Source: Mycobacterium sp. URHB0044 | Lineage (GTDB): Bacteria; Actinomycetota; Actinomycetes; Mycobacteriales; Mycobacteriaceae | Direction of reading: 5' to 3' | Length of the DNA: 64,000 bases | Assembly (NCBI RefSeq): GCF_000620625.1 | Contig: NZ_JIAW01000006.1 | Location: forward strand, 186,001 to 250,000 | Shown here: piece after piece, positions 8,546-17,021 of the stretch | Layout of the letters: each line of letters begins with the position of its first letter | Position numbering within the stretch: position 1 is the stretch's first letter | Notes under the pieces: model-generated | What the model saw: the letters and a program-made list of their open reading frames with translations, nothing else | Databases searched by the model: none | What the model was told of the DNA's origin: nothing | Program-made: the position numbers and the translations under genes

Positions 8546-9211
8546 ATGGCGCGGGCGAAGGGTACGACCGGTGTAGCCGTTCTGCCGACTGGCGACGGCG
8601 AACCGGACTCTAAGTCTGCGCTCACTCGACGGCGGATCCTCGACGCGGCGGCGCACGTTCTCAGCGTCAAGGGCTACGGCGGCCTGCGCCTGACCGACGT
8701 CGCTGCCGAAGCCGAGATCCAGGCGCCGGCGATCTACTACTACTTTCCCGGTCGGGAAGATCTCATCGAAGAGGTGATGTGGGCGGGCATCGCCGAGATG
8801 CGCGAGCACGTCATCGGCATCCTCGATGCCCTGCCGGCCAAGGCGTCCGCGCTGGATCGGATGTTGGCCGCCGTCGAGGCCCACCTGCGTCACGCGCTGG
8901 AGATCTCGGACTACACGACGGCATCGATCCGCAATTCCGGCCAGGTGCCACAAGCGATTCGACAGCGCCAGATATTGGAAGAGGAACGCTACGGCGAGGT
9001 TTGGCGCATGTTGGTCAACGATCTCGCACGCTCGGGAACGCTACGTCCCGAGCTGGACTTGTACATCGCGCAGATGCTGGTCCTTGGGGCGCTGAACTGG
9101 ACCGTGGAGTGGTGGGATTCCCGCCGCGGGTCCGTCGATGCGGTGGTCGCCAACGCGCAGACCCTGGTCCGGCACGGACTCACCAATGCCCGCGCCAGCA
9201 AGCGCAAATAG
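8546..9211 (+). CDS. TetR-family transcriptional regulator (KstR2-like architecture)
   Basis: DNA-binding repressor of 221 residues. The helix-turn-helix begins at RRRILDAAAHVLSVKGYGGL (about residue 28). The recognition helix region is APAIYYYFPGREDLIEEVM. The ligand-binding half contains LRHALEISDYTTASIRNSGQ and a C-terminal GALNWTVEWWDSRRGSVDAV. It is strikingly similar to the second TetR at 13711, including the recognition helix, so the two probably bind the same operator. Operator copies lie at 8281 and 9267 on either side of it. A CoA-thioester ligand is typical for regulators placed like this, but that is inference. Confidence 0.9.
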   Translation: MARAKGTTGVAVLPTGDGEPDSKSALTRRRILDAAAHVLSVKGYGGLRLTDVAAEAEIQAPAIYYYFPGREDLIEEVMWAGIAEMREHVIGILDALPAKASALDRMLAAVEAHLRHALEISDYTTASIRNSGQVPQAIRQRQILEEERYGEVWRMLVNDLARSGTLRPELDLYIAQMLVLGALNWTVEWWDSRRGSVDAVVANAQTLVRHGLTNARASKRK

Positions 9212-9266
9212 CGGTCGACCTCACCCATGCGGCAGGGCCGCGCGTCAGACTGCGATTGATCGCTAG

Positions 9267-9282
9267 TTTAATCTGTGTTAAA
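9267..9282. promoter_or_regulatory. operator copy 2, upstream of the first acyl-CoA dehydrogenase
   Basis: TTTAATCTGTGTTAAA. It ends only seven bases before the ATG at 9290, so the transcript is probably leaderless or nearly so and the site must overlap the promoter. Confidence 0.75.
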
Positions 9283-9289
9283 AATAGGC

Positions 9290-10447
9290 ATGACCACCGC
9301 TCTCGACGTGGAAGAATCCCTGCTGGTCACCACGGTGCGCGAATTCGTCGACCGGGACGTGAAGCCGACGGTTCGCGACGTCGAGCATGCGAACGAATAC
9401 CCCGAAGCGTGGATCGAACAGATGAAGCGCATCGGGATCTACGGGCTGGCCATCCCAGAGGAATACGGCGGCGCACCGGTGTCGATGCCGTGCTACGTCG
9501 ATGTCACCCAGGAGTTGGCCCGCGGCTGGATGAGCCTGGCCGGCGCCATGGGCGGACACACGGTGGTCGCCAAGCTGATTGCGCTGTTCGGCACCGAAGA
9601 TCAGAAGCGCGCATATCTCCCCTCGATGGCGACCGGCGACCTGCGGGCGACCATGGCGCTGACCGAACCGGGTGGCGGTTCAGACCTGCAGAACATCGCG
9701 ACGCTCGCCCGCACCGACGGCAATGACCTCGTGATCAACGGAGCCAAGACGTGGATCAGCAATGCCCGCCGGTCGGGCCTGATTGCGTTGCTGTGCAAGA
9801 CCGATCCGGCCGCGGCGCCCAAGCACAAGGGCATCTCCGTGGTTCTCGTGGAACAGGGAACGCCCGGACTTTCGGTGTCCAGGGACCTCCCCAAGCTGGG
9901 CTACAAGGGAGTGGAGAGCTGCGAATTGGCGTTCGACGACTGTCGCGTCGCGAGCTCGGCCATTCTGGGTGGCGTGCCGGGCAAGGGTTTCTCCCAAATG
10001 ATGAAAGGGCTTGAGACCGGGCGCATTCAAGTGGCCGCAAGGGCACTCGGCGTGGCGACGGCAGCGCTGGAGGATGCCTTGGCCTACGCACAGCAGCGGG
10101 AAAGCTTCGGTCAGCCCATTTGGAAGCATCAGGCCATCGGCCACTACCTGGCCGACATGGCCACCAAGCTCACCGCGGCGCGTCAGCTCACCCACCACGC
10201 GGCAGAACGCTACGACAGCGGCGAGCGCTGCGACATGGAAGCCGGCATGGCCAAGCTGTTCGCCTCCGAGACCGCGATGGAGATCGCGCTGAACGCCGTC
10301 CGAATCCACGGCGGCTACGGCTATTCGACCGAATACGACGTCGAACGCTACTTCCGCGACGCGCCGCTGATGATCGTCGGCGAGGGCACCAATGAGATTC
10401 AGCGCAACGTCATCGCCAGCCAGCTCGTCGCACGCGGCGGGATCTGA
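9290..10447 (+). CDS. acyl-CoA dehydrogenase (FadE type)
   Basis: FAD-dependent desaturation of an acyl-CoA, 385 residues. Visible signatures: TEPGGGSDL in the substrate/FAD region, RESFGQPIWKHQAI, the IHGGYGYSTEYDVERYFRD stretch, and GEGTNEIQR with the catalytic glutamate at about residue 369. I chose the ATG at 9290 (MTTALDVEESLLVTTVREFV) over the GTG at 9275, because the latter lies inside the operator at 9267-9282. It is transcribed alone between the TetR gene and a convergent operon. The substrate chain is not evident. Confidence 0.92.
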   Translation: MTTALDVEESLLVTTVREFVDRDVKPTVRDVEHANEYPEAWIEQMKRIGIYGLAIPEEYGGAPVSMPCYVDVTQELARGWMSLAGAMGGHTVVAKLIALFGTEDQKRAYLPSMATGDLRATMALTEPGGGSDLQNIATLARTDGNDLVINGAKTWISNARRSGLIALLCKTDPAAAPKHKGISVVLVEQGTPGLSVSRDLPKLGYKGVESCELAFDDCRVASSAILGGVPGKGFSQMMKGLETGRIQVAARALGVATAALEDALAYAQQRESFGQPIWKHQAIGHYLADMATKLTAARQLTHHAAERYDSGERCDMEAGMAKLFASETAMEIALNAVRIHGGYGYSTEYDVERYFRDAPLMIVGEGTNEIQRNVIASQLVARGGI

Positions 10448-10469
10448 CGGTTCGTCGCGCCTGCCGGTT

Positions 10470-11237
10470 CTAGACGGCCGCGTCGTCGACGAAGCGCAGA
10501 ATTGCGGTCGCAACTGCTGCTGGGTCGTCGATCATCGGGACGTGACCCACGTCGGCCATCATCTGAACCTCCGCGCCGGCAACCGCGGCGACGAGAGGTC
10601 GCCCGTAGCGGGCAAAGGGCAACGTCCTGTCACGAGTTCCCCAGGCAATGCGCACCGGGCAGTTGGCCGACAGCGCCTTGATGGGGCCGTTCGCCCGCGC
10701 TCCTGCGATCAGCACGGCCAGCGCGTCACACCCTGCCATGTCCTCGAACACCGCTGCGGCCTGACTCGCCGTCAGCCGGTCGGCGTGTTCTGCCATGGCA
10801 CGCAATAGGATCCGCCGTGACCGCGGACCGGCACCGACGCTCGGCAAGACCTTGCTGCGCCGCAGCACCGCACCGATTCGGAAGATCAGCAGCATTCGCT
10901 GTAGGTCGACGGCGCTGGTCCAGCCTCCCGCCGGCGAGAACGCGAGAACCGACCGGGCGCGCTCCCGGCGCGCCAGTTCCAAGGCGATCCAGCCGCCGAG
11001 CGAGTTGCCGACGAGATGCGCCGAGCCCACCCCCGCCGCGTCGAGTTGCTCGCACATGTCCTCGGCGATGCGCTCCACGACGCTGCCGGCGCCAAGCCGC
11101 AACGGCGGTCCCCCGAGGTGCCCGGCCAGCGTCGGTGTCAGCACCGTGTGCCGGTCACCGAGGGCCGCCACCACCGGCTGCCAGATACGAGGCGAGGACG
11201 TTGCGCCATGCAGTAGGACGATCGGCGTGTCATCCAT
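10470..11237 (-). CDS. alpha/beta-fold hydrolase
   Basis: Serine hydrolase of 255 residues. Motifs: oxyanion-side VLLHGATSS, nucleophile elbow GNSLGGW, acid Asp in GTRDRTLP, and catalytic His in DVGHVPMIDDP. The start is the ATG at 11237 (MDDTPIVLLHG), which overlaps the reductase gene by eight bases; the frame upstream of it is unlike the family. It is the last gene of a ferredoxin / ferredoxin reductase / hydrolase operon. It may open an ester or a ring-cleavage product (carbon-carbon hydrolases share this fold). Confidence 0.85.
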   Translation of the reverse strand: MDDTPIVLLHGATSSPRIWQPVVAALGDRHTVLTPTLAGHLGGPPLRLGAGSVVERIAEDMCEQLDAAGVGSAHLVGNSLGGWIALELARRERARSVLAFSPAGGWTSAVDLQRMLLIFRIGAVLRRSKVLPSVGAGPRSRRILLRAMAEHADRLTASQAAAVFEDMAGCDALAVLIAGARANGPIKALSANCPVRIAWGTRDRTLPFARYGRPLVAAVAGAEVQMMADVGHVPMIDDPAAVATAILRFVDDAAV

Positions 11238-12474
11238 CGTGCGCTGCAGCCTTGGCCAAGGCGGATGCCCGTCGCTTCTCGGCGAACTCCAAGGCGTCAT
11301 CCCAGGATGCCTTCTGCGCAATCATCCTGCGGTACTTCATGATCACGGTCTGCCCGTTCAACGTCAACGCGCCGACGAGACGATCACCCTGCCGATACAG
11401 TGCCGTCCAACGGTCGTCGTCGACGACGTCCCCGTCCACCAGGAGCACTTCTTCGGAATCGGGCACCCCGACGAACTGGATCCTGGACCCGTACCAGTCC
11501 GACCAGAAGTAGGGCACCGTCTCGTACGGTTTGGCGTTGCCTGGGTCCAACGCGTTGCGGGCGGCTGCTGCGCCCTGCTCAGCGGCGGCGGTCCAGTTCT
11601 CCATGCGCTGGCGCACGCCGAACATCGGGTTCAGCCAGTTCGCGACGTCGCCTGCGGCGTAGACGCCGGGCGACCCGGTCCACAGCGTCTCGTCGCAGAC
11701 GATTCCGTTGTCGAGTGTCAGACCAGAGCCTTCCAGCCAACTCGTACAAGGAGATACGCCGATCCCGACTACCACCAGGTCAGCCGCTAGGACGGTGCCG
11801 TCGTCGAGCACGACGCGTTGCACGTGGCCGTCGCCCTCGAGTGCCTTCACCCCCGTACCGCACAGCAGCGTGGTGCCGTTGCGGTCGTGCAGCGAGGCGA
11901 TGGCCGCGCCCATGACGGTGCCCGTCGCACGCACCAGAGGCGTTGGCAGCGCCTCGACGACCGTGACGTCGACACCCCGCTTCTGCGCACTCGAGGCGAC
12001 TTCGGAGCCGATGAATCCGGCGCCGATGACGACGGTTCGCGCGCCGGCGTCCAACGCCGAACGGATGGCGAGCGAGTCATCGAGCGTGCGGAGACCGTGG
12101 ACGCCGTCGAGGTGGTCGGAACCAGGCAGCGTGCGAAGCTGCGACCCCGTCGCGATCACCAGGGCGTCGTAGCCGATCTCCCGGTCGCCCACGAACACGA
12201 GCCTGCGCGTGACGTCCAGACCCGTTGCCGGAGCACCGAGGACCAACTCGACCTTGAGCTCGTCGGCGAAGACGTCGTCGCCGCGGAAGAAGGGAATCGG
12301 CGCGTCGGCACCGACGTCGAGGAATTCCTTGGACAACGGCGGGCGGTCGTACGGCAGGTGCCGCTCGGCGCCGATCAGGGTGATGGACCCTTCGAAACCC
12401 GCCTTGCGTGCGGCTTCGACGGCGCGCAGCCCCGCCAGCGAGGCACCGACGACGACCAGTCGTCGGACGGTCAT
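11230..12474 (-). CDS. FAD-dependent NAD(P)H-ferredoxin reductase (rhodocoxin-reductase type)
   Basis: Electron-transfer flavoprotein of 414 residues that would pass electrons from NAD(P)H to the adjacent ferredoxin. It has an N-terminal FAD Rossmann motif (VVVGASLAGLRAVEAARKAG), a central NAD-binding motif (VVIGAGFIGSEVASSAQKRG), and VYAAGDVANW with the FAD-binding Asp. A reductase C-terminal domain follows (YFWSDWYGSRIQFVGVPDSE). The ATG at 12474 has a GGAAGAG ribosome site. It lies 26 bp after the ferredoxin gene. Likely clients are the P450 at 21513 and possibly the Rieske oxygenase at 56215, which has no reductase of its own. Confidence 0.92.
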   Translation of the reverse strand: MTVRRLVVVGASLAGLRAVEAARKAGFEGSITLIGAERHLPYDRPPLSKEFLDVGADAPIPFFRGDDVFADELKVELVLGAPATGLDVTRRLVFVGDREIGYDALVIATGSQLRTLPGSDHLDGVHGLRTLDDSLAIRSALDAGARTVVIGAGFIGSEVASSAQKRGVDVTVVEALPTPLVRATGTVMGAAIASLHDRNGTTLLCGTGVKALEGDGHVQRVVLDDGTVLAADLVVVGIGVSPCTSWLEGSGLTLDNGIVCDETLWTGSPGVYAAGDVANWLNPMFGVRQRMENWTAAAEQGAAAARNALDPGNAKPYETVPYFWSDWYGSRIQFVGVPDSEEVLLVDGDVVDDDRWTALYRQGDRLVGALTLNGQTVIMKYRRMIAQKASWDDALEFAEKRRASALAKAAAHDG

Positions 12475-12500
12475 CAACTCTTCCGGCCCTGGCGTCGCAT

Positions 12501-12692
12501 TCAACGCACGATTCTCAGGGCTTCGGTCGGGCATCCCGCAACCGCTTCTTCGACGGACTGCAGTTCGTCGTCGGCGACGTCGTCCTTCAGGAGCACGAGC
12601 TTGCCGTCGTCGTCGACCTCGAAGATGTTCGGGGCCATCGACTCACAGATGCCCAGTCCAGTGCACTTGGTGAAGTCAACCGTGACCTTCAT
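12501..12692 (-). CDS. [3Fe-4S] ferredoxin (P450-partner type)
   Basis: A 63-residue single-cluster ferredoxin with cysteines at 10, 16 and 54 (CTGLGIC and the GCPTEA motif). One of the four cysteines of a classical cluster is replaced (position 13), the pattern of actinobacterial [3Fe-4S] ferredoxins that serve P450s. The ATG at 12692 has an AGGAGG ribosome site. It is the first gene of a three-gene minus-strand operon controlled from the two-operator divergent region at 12693-12890. Confidence 0.95.
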   Translation of the reverse strand: MKVTVDFTKCTGLGICESMAPNIFEVDDDGKLVLLKDDVADDELQSVEEAVAGCPTEALRIVR

Positions 12693-12754
12693 GGTCCTCC
12701 TTGCCTCAGCTTGGCCAACCGGATCAATGGCCACCGCATGCGATAGCACCGATT

Positions 12755-12770
12755 TCTAATGGATATTAAA
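12755..12770. promoter_or_regulatory. operator copy 3, ferredoxin operon side
   Basis: TCTAATGGATATTAAA. It lies 63 bp upstream of the ferredoxin ATG in a divergent intergenic region that carries a second copy for the plus-strand SDR. Confidence 0.75.
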
Positions 12771-12836
12771 ATATGGACACTGCCATGTCAAGAAGGCCGC
12801 CTGGGGACCAAACGGCGACGATCGCTAACCATAGTT

Positions 12837-12852
12837 TCTAATGTGCGTTAAA
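12837..12852. promoter_or_regulatory. operator copy 4, SDR/TetR side
   Basis: TCTAATGTGCGTTAAA. The right half-site runs into TAAACT (12849-12854), a TANNNT -10-like hexamer for the plus-strand SDR gene at 12891. Confidence 0.75.
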
Positions 12853-12890
12853 CTGGTCGCGTTGCCTGCGCCACGAGATGGGAGAGATCG

Positions 12891-13688
12891 ATGGATCTGG
12901 GACTGGCTAACGCCCGCGTCGTCGTCACTGGCGGCGCCTCTAACATCGGGCGGGGCATCGTCCACCAATTCGCCGCAGAGGGCGCCCGCATCGTCATCAG
13001 CGACATCGACGCGCCCCAAGCCGAGAAGGTGCGGGCGGAAGCACTCGAACGTGGCGCTACGGCAGTGGAACTGGCGATCGCGGACCTCACCACCTCCGAC
13101 GGCGCGGACAAGGCCATCGGCGCGGCCGTGAATTCATGGGATGGAATCGACGTACTGGTCAACAACGCCGGGTGGTCGGTGCCCGGGTTCATTGCCACCG
13201 ACACCGACCGGGACAAGTGGCAGCGAACCATCGAGATCAACTTCTTCACGGCGGTCGCAGCCACCCAGTGTGCGATCGGTCCGATGAAGGATGCGGGCGG
13301 GGGGTCAATCGTCTTCATCGCGAGCGATGCGGCGTTCGGCCAGATCCGGCAGGGTATCTACGGCGCGTCGAAGGCCGCCATGGTGGCTCTGGCGCGCACG
13401 ACGGCCCGCGAGCACGGTCGTCACGGCATCCGGTCGAACGTGGTGTGCCCGGGACTGGTCATACCCGATGGGCCAGATGCCGTTGGCGAATCCAGCCTCT
13501 GGGCCGTTGGGGAAGAGGAAGTGTTCAATCCCAAGCAGATCGACTTCATGCTCAAGGACACCCCGATGCGACGGCTCACGACCGCTGATGACGTCGGGCG
13601 TGCCGTGCTCTGGTTCGCTTCGCCATTCGCCGCCCGTCAGGTGACCGGCCAGATGATTTCGGTCAGCGGTGGATACACCATGCCATGA
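12891..13688 (+). CDS. short-chain dehydrogenase/reductase (SDR)
   Basis: NAD(P)-dependent alcohol/ketone oxidoreductase, 265 residues. Cofactor motif TGGASNIGRG at 13-22, NNAG at 91-94, catalytic Ser145, Tyr157 and Lys161 (YGASK). It starts 38 bp after operator copy 4 and is followed after about 20 bp by the second TetR gene, so the two probably share a transcript. Likely substrate is a hydroxyacyl-CoA or an alicyclic alcohol; the sequence does not decide. Confidence 0.92.
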   Translation: MDLGLANARVVVTGGASNIGRGIVHQFAAEGARIVISDIDAPQAEKVRAEALERGATAVELAIADLTTSDGADKAIGAAVNSWDGIDVLVNNAGWSVPGFIATDTDRDKWQRTIEINFFTAVAATQCAIGPMKDAGGGSIVFIASDAAFGQIRQGIYGASKAAMVALARTTAREHGRHGIRSNVVCPGLVIPDGPDAVGESSLWAVGEEEVFNPKQIDFMLKDTPMRRLTTADDVGRAVLWFASPFAARQVTGQMISVSGGYTMP

Positions 13689-13710
13689 TCGGCAATCGTC
13701 GGGCGCCGTC

Positions 13711-14364
13711 GTGAACCCAGATGCCCTGCGTCCGTCGACAGTCGGCGCAGACCCACCCAGTGGCACGAAGTACGCCCGCACGCGCACTCGAATACTCGAC
13801 GCTGCGGCATACGTTCTGAGCCACCAAGGTTACGCCGGCACACGGCTGTCGGACGTTGCCGCGCGCGCGAACGTTCGAACACCAGCGATCTACTACTATT
13901 TCGCGTCTCGCGACGAACTCATCGAAGAGGTGATGACCGGCGGCCTCGCCGCCATGAGGGAACATCTCAAGTCGACGTTGGCCGCGCTGCCGCCCGGCAC
14001 GTCCGCCATCGACAAGATCTTGGTCGCAGCGGAAACACACCTTCGCCACGAGCTGGAGATCTCCGACTACACAACGGCTTCCATCCGCAACCAAGGTCAG
14101 ATTCCACTCCACCTGCGCGACCATGCTGATCGAGTCGGCGATAGCTACGGCGCGTTGTGGCGGCAGCTGTTCGACGAAGCCATCCGCACGGGCGAGTTAC
14201 GACACGACGCCGATCCGCGGATCACCCAGATGCTCGTGCTCGGAGCCCTCAGCTGGACGGTGGAGTGGTGGGATCCGCGCCGCACCTCCCTCGATGCAGT
14301 CGTTTCGGCAGCGCGAACGCTCATCCGTGGAGCGCTGGAAGACGAAGTCGCACCCAACATCTGA
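13711..14364 (+). CDS. second TetR-family regulator, paralogue of the 8546 gene
   Basis: Repressor of about 217 residues. The HTH begins RTRILDAAAYVLSHQGYAGT, and the recognition region is TPAIYYYFASRDELIEEVM. The ligand domain carries LRHELEISDYTTASIRNQGQ and GALSWTVEWWDPRRTSLDAV, matching the TetR at 8546 almost block for block. The frame is open from a GTG at 13669 inside the SDR gene; I prefer the GTG at 13711 (MNPDALRPS), 22 bp after the SDR stop. Sitting downstream of operator copy 4, it is probably autoregulated. Confidence 0.88.
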   Translation: MNPDALRPSTVGADPPSGTKYARTRTRILDAAAYVLSHQGYAGTRLSDVAARANVRTPAIYYYFASRDELIEEVMTGGLAAMREHLKSTLAALPPGTSAIDKILVAAETHLRHELEISDYTTASIRNQGQIPLHLRDHADRVGDSYGALWRQLFDEAIRTGELRHDADPRITQMLVLGALSWTVEWWDPRRTSLDAVVSAARTLIRGALEDEVAPNI

Positions 14365-14404
14365 GTCAGCAATCGCGAGCCCAGCCGAGCTCATGGCGAC
14401 GGTT

Positions 14405-14420
14405 TTTATTTTGTGTTAGA
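14405..14420. promoter_or_regulatory. operator copy 5, upstream of the thiolase
   Basis: TTTATTTTGTGTTAGA. It ends eight bases before the thiolase ATG. The hexamer TAGATT (14417-14422) sits at -12 to -7 from that ATG, the position expected of a -10 element in a leaderless transcript. Confidence 0.75.
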
Positions 14421-14428
14421 TTCTCTGC

Positions 14429-15580
14429 ATGCCTGAAGCCTTCATCGTCGACGCAGTCCGCACCGCAGTCGGCAAGAGAAACGGCGGATTCGCCGCCGAA
14501 CATCCCGCCGACATGGCCGCACACGTCATCAAGACCGTCGTCGGTCGACACGACGTGGACCCCGCCGCGATCGATGACGTCATACTCGGCTGTCTCGACA
14601 ACATCGGTTCGCAAGCGGGTGACATCGCGCGCACTGCCGCGCTCGTAGCGGGCCTTCCGGAGTCGGTCCCCGGTGTCACGATCGACCGCCAATGCGGCTC
14701 TGCGCAGCAGGCCGTGCATTTCGCCGCCCAGGCCGTCATGAGCGGCACGTCGGACCTCATAGTCGCCGGCGGCGTCCAGAAGATGAGCCAATTCCCGATC
14801 TTGAGTGCCTTTGCCGCCGGGGAGCCCTATGGCAGCACCGATCCGTGGACCGGATGCCGCGGGTGGCGGGAGCGCTTCGGCGACCAGGAGATCTCGCAGT
14901 TCCGCGGCGCCGAGATGATTGCCAGCCAGTGGAAGCTGAGCCGCGAGGACAACGAGCGCTTCGCGCTGGAGAGCCACCGTCGCGCGCTCGCGGCCATCGA
15001 GAATGGCTACTTCGAGCGCGAAATCTCCCCCTACTCCGGCATTTCGACGGATGAAGGTCCGCGCGCCAACACCTCGTTGGAGAAGATGGCGACACTGCCG
15101 ACCCTCACCGAGGGTGGGGTTCTCACCGCGGCCGTCGCCAGCCAGATCTCCGATGGGGCTGCCGCACTGCTGATCGCGTCACAGGACGCGGTCGATCGCT
15201 TCGGCCTAACCCCACGAGCGCGGATCCATCACATGTCGGTCCGCGGTGCCGATCCGGTGATGATGCTGTCCGCGCCCATACCGGCGACCCAGCACGCGCT
15301 GAAGCGCGCCGGCATGTCCATCGACGACATCGACGCGGTCGAGATCAACGAGGCATTCGCTCCGGTGGTCCTCGCGTGGCTCGCCGAGCTGGGAGCCGAT
15401 CCCAAGCGGGTCAACCCCAACGGCGGGGCAATCGCCCTCGGCCACCCGATCGGCTGCACCGGGGCGCGCCTGATGACGTCACTGCTGCACGAACTAGAAC
15501 GCACCGGCGGTCGGTACGGCCTGCAGACCATGTGTGAGGGCGGCGGGCAGGCCAACGTCACCATCATCGAGCGGCTCTGA
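14429..15580 (+). CDS. acetyl-CoA C-acyltransferase (thiolase)
   Basis: Thiolytic cleavage of a 3-ketoacyl-CoA, 383 residues. Nucleophile Cys89 (DRQCGSAQQAV), His339 in GGAIALGHPIGCTG, and the second cysteine Cys369 in CEGGGQAN are all present, so the enzyme should be active. The family resembles the FadA5/FadA6-type thiolases of steroid catabolism rather than biosynthetic ones. It forms a two-gene operon with the acyl-CoA dehydrogenase that starts three bases after its stop. Confidence 0.93.
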   Translation: MPEAFIVDAVRTAVGKRNGGFAAEHPADMAAHVIKTVVGRHDVDPAAIDDVILGCLDNIGSQAGDIARTAALVAGLPESVPGVTIDRQCGSAQQAVHFAAQAVMSGTSDLIVAGGVQKMSQFPILSAFAAGEPYGSTDPWTGCRGWRERFGDQEISQFRGAEMIASQWKLSREDNERFALESHRRALAAIENGYFEREISPYSGISTDEGPRANTSLEKMATLPTLTEGGVLTAAVASQISDGAAALLIASQDAVDRFGLTPRARIHHMSVRGADPVMMLSAPIPATQHALKRAGMSIDDIDAVEINEAFAPVVLAWLAELGADPKRVNPNGGAIALGHPIGCTGARLMTSLLHELERTGGRYGLQTMCEGGGQANVTIIERL

Positions 15581-15583
15581 CCC

Positions 15584-16738
15584 ATGAAGCGGGCGCTCTA
15601 TGGGGCCGATCACGAGGCCTACCGGGAAACGGTGCGCGAGTTCTTGGCCCGGGAAGTCGTCCCGCACCAGGATGATTGGGACCGCGAGCACTGGATCGAT
15701 CGCGAGGTGTTCGCCCGGGCGGCCAAGGCGGGCATCTATGCGTTGCAGGTCGGTGAGGAGTACGGCGGAGCCGGCGAGCCCGACTACCGCTACCGGATGG
15801 TGGTCAGCGAGGAGATCGCACGCATCAACGCACTGTCCTTCGGGCTCACGATCAGCCTGCAGGACGATCTGGTGCTGCACTATCTGCTCGATCTGACCAA
15901 CGACGAGCAGAAGCGGCGCTGGCTGCCGGGTTTCGCCACGGGCGAGATCATCGGAGCGCTGGCCATGACCGAACCCGGTGCGGGCAGCGATCTGAAGGGC
16001 ATCCGGACCACCGCCCGCAAGGACGGCGACCGTTGGCTTCTCAACGGCCAGAAGACCTTCATCTCCAGCGGAATCATGGCCGACCTCGTCGTGGTGGCCG
16101 CACGGACCAACGCCGACGGCGGGTCTGGCGCCTTCAGCCTGTTCGTCGTCGAACGCGGCACACCGGGCTTCGAGCGGGGCCGTCAGCTGGAGAAGATCGG
16201 CCTGCCCGGGCAGGACACCTCCGAGCTGTTCTTCAACGACGCGATCGTTCCCGAAGCCAACCTGCTCGGTGAAGAAGGGCGTGGACTCCCCTACCTGATG
16301 AGCCACCTGCCCCGCGAGCGGCTCGGAGTGTCGGCCAAGGCGATGGCCACCACCAGGGCGATTTTCGAACTCACCTGTGACTACTGCCGGGACCGGACCG
16401 CATTCGGCAAGCCGCTCACCGCCAATCAGCACGTCCGTTTCGAGCTCGCCGAGATGGCCACCGAGATCGACGTCGCCGAAGCATACGTCGACAAGTCCGT
16501 AATAGCCTACAACGCAGGCGAACTCACCGACATCGACGCCGCAAAGGGTAAGTGGTTCGTCAGCGAGCTGCAGAAGCGCGTCGTCGACCGCTGTCTGCAG
16601 CTGCACGGCGGCTACGGCTACATGGCCGAGTACCCGGTCGCCCGCGCATTCGTCGACACCCGCGTGCAGACGATCTACGGTGGCACCACCGAGATCATGA
16701 AGGAGATCATCGGCCGCGCAATCGCCTCGCGCGGCTGA
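15584..16738 (+). CDS. acyl-CoA dehydrogenase (FadE type)
   Basis: FAD-dependent acyl-CoA dehydrogenase of 384 residues. Motifs: TEPGAGSDLKGI, CRDRTAFGKPLTANQHV, LHGGYGYMAEYPVARAFVD and YGGTTEIMKEIIGR, with the catalytic glutamate at about 370. The start is three bases after the thiolase stop. It ends ten bases before the convergent end of the minus-strand P450 operon. It pairs naturally with the upstream thiolase as one turn of a beta-oxidation cycle. Confidence 0.93.
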   Translation: MKRALYGADHEAYRETVREFLAREVVPHQDDWDREHWIDREVFARAAKAGIYALQVGEEYGGAGEPDYRYRMVVSEEIARINALSFGLTISLQDDLVLHYLLDLTNDEQKRRWLPGFATGEIIGALAMTEPGAGSDLKGIRTTARKDGDRWLLNGQKTFISSGIMADLVVVAARTNADGGSGAFSLFVVERGTPGFERGRQLEKIGLPGQDTSELFFNDAIVPEANLLGEEGRGLPYLMSHLPRERLGVSAKAMATTRAIFELTCDYCRDRTAFGKPLTANQHVRFELAEMATEIDVAEAYVDKSVIAYNAGELTDIDAAKGKWFVSELQKRVVDRCLQLHGGYGYMAEYPVARAFVDTRVQTIYGGTTEIMKEIIGRAIASRG

Positions 16739-16748
16739 CGCCCCATCG

Positions 16749-17021
16749 TCAGACGACCACCAACGCAGCAGCCGCAGCGGCGACTACGCCCACCCATAGG
16801 GTGAACACGATGCGCAGAGCCAGCGGAGCGTCTCGCAACTCCATGAAGTCGCGACCGATGAAGTAGATCTTGGCGAAGGCGATCAGGATCGTCAGCGTTG
16901 CGGCCACGCCGAGCGCGCCACCCGTCAGCGACGACACGCTGCCCAGCCACCAGGTGACGCACGTGGCGACGACAAGGATTGCGAATACCACCGTCACCCT
17001 CGTGGGCATGGCGCCGTTCAC
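16749..17021 (-). CDS. small membrane protein, cytochrome c oxidase subunit IV / NorF-like
   Basis: A 90-residue protein with three hydrophobic segments (VTVVFAILVVATCVTWWLG, LGVAATLTILIAFAKIYFIG, LRIVFTLWVGVVAAAAAALV). Between them lies FIGRDFMELRDAP, a pattern of the prokaryotic oxidase subunit IV family. The GTG at 17021 makes a GTGA overlap with the subunit III-like gene; ATG at 17009 is an alternative. It is the last gene of the P450 operon. No oxidase subunit I or II is present. Confidence 0.75.
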   Translation of the reverse strand: MNGAMPTRVTVVFAILVVATCVTWWLGSVSSLTGGALGVAATLTILIAFAKIYFIGRDFMELRDAPLALRIVFTLWVGVVAAAAAALVVV

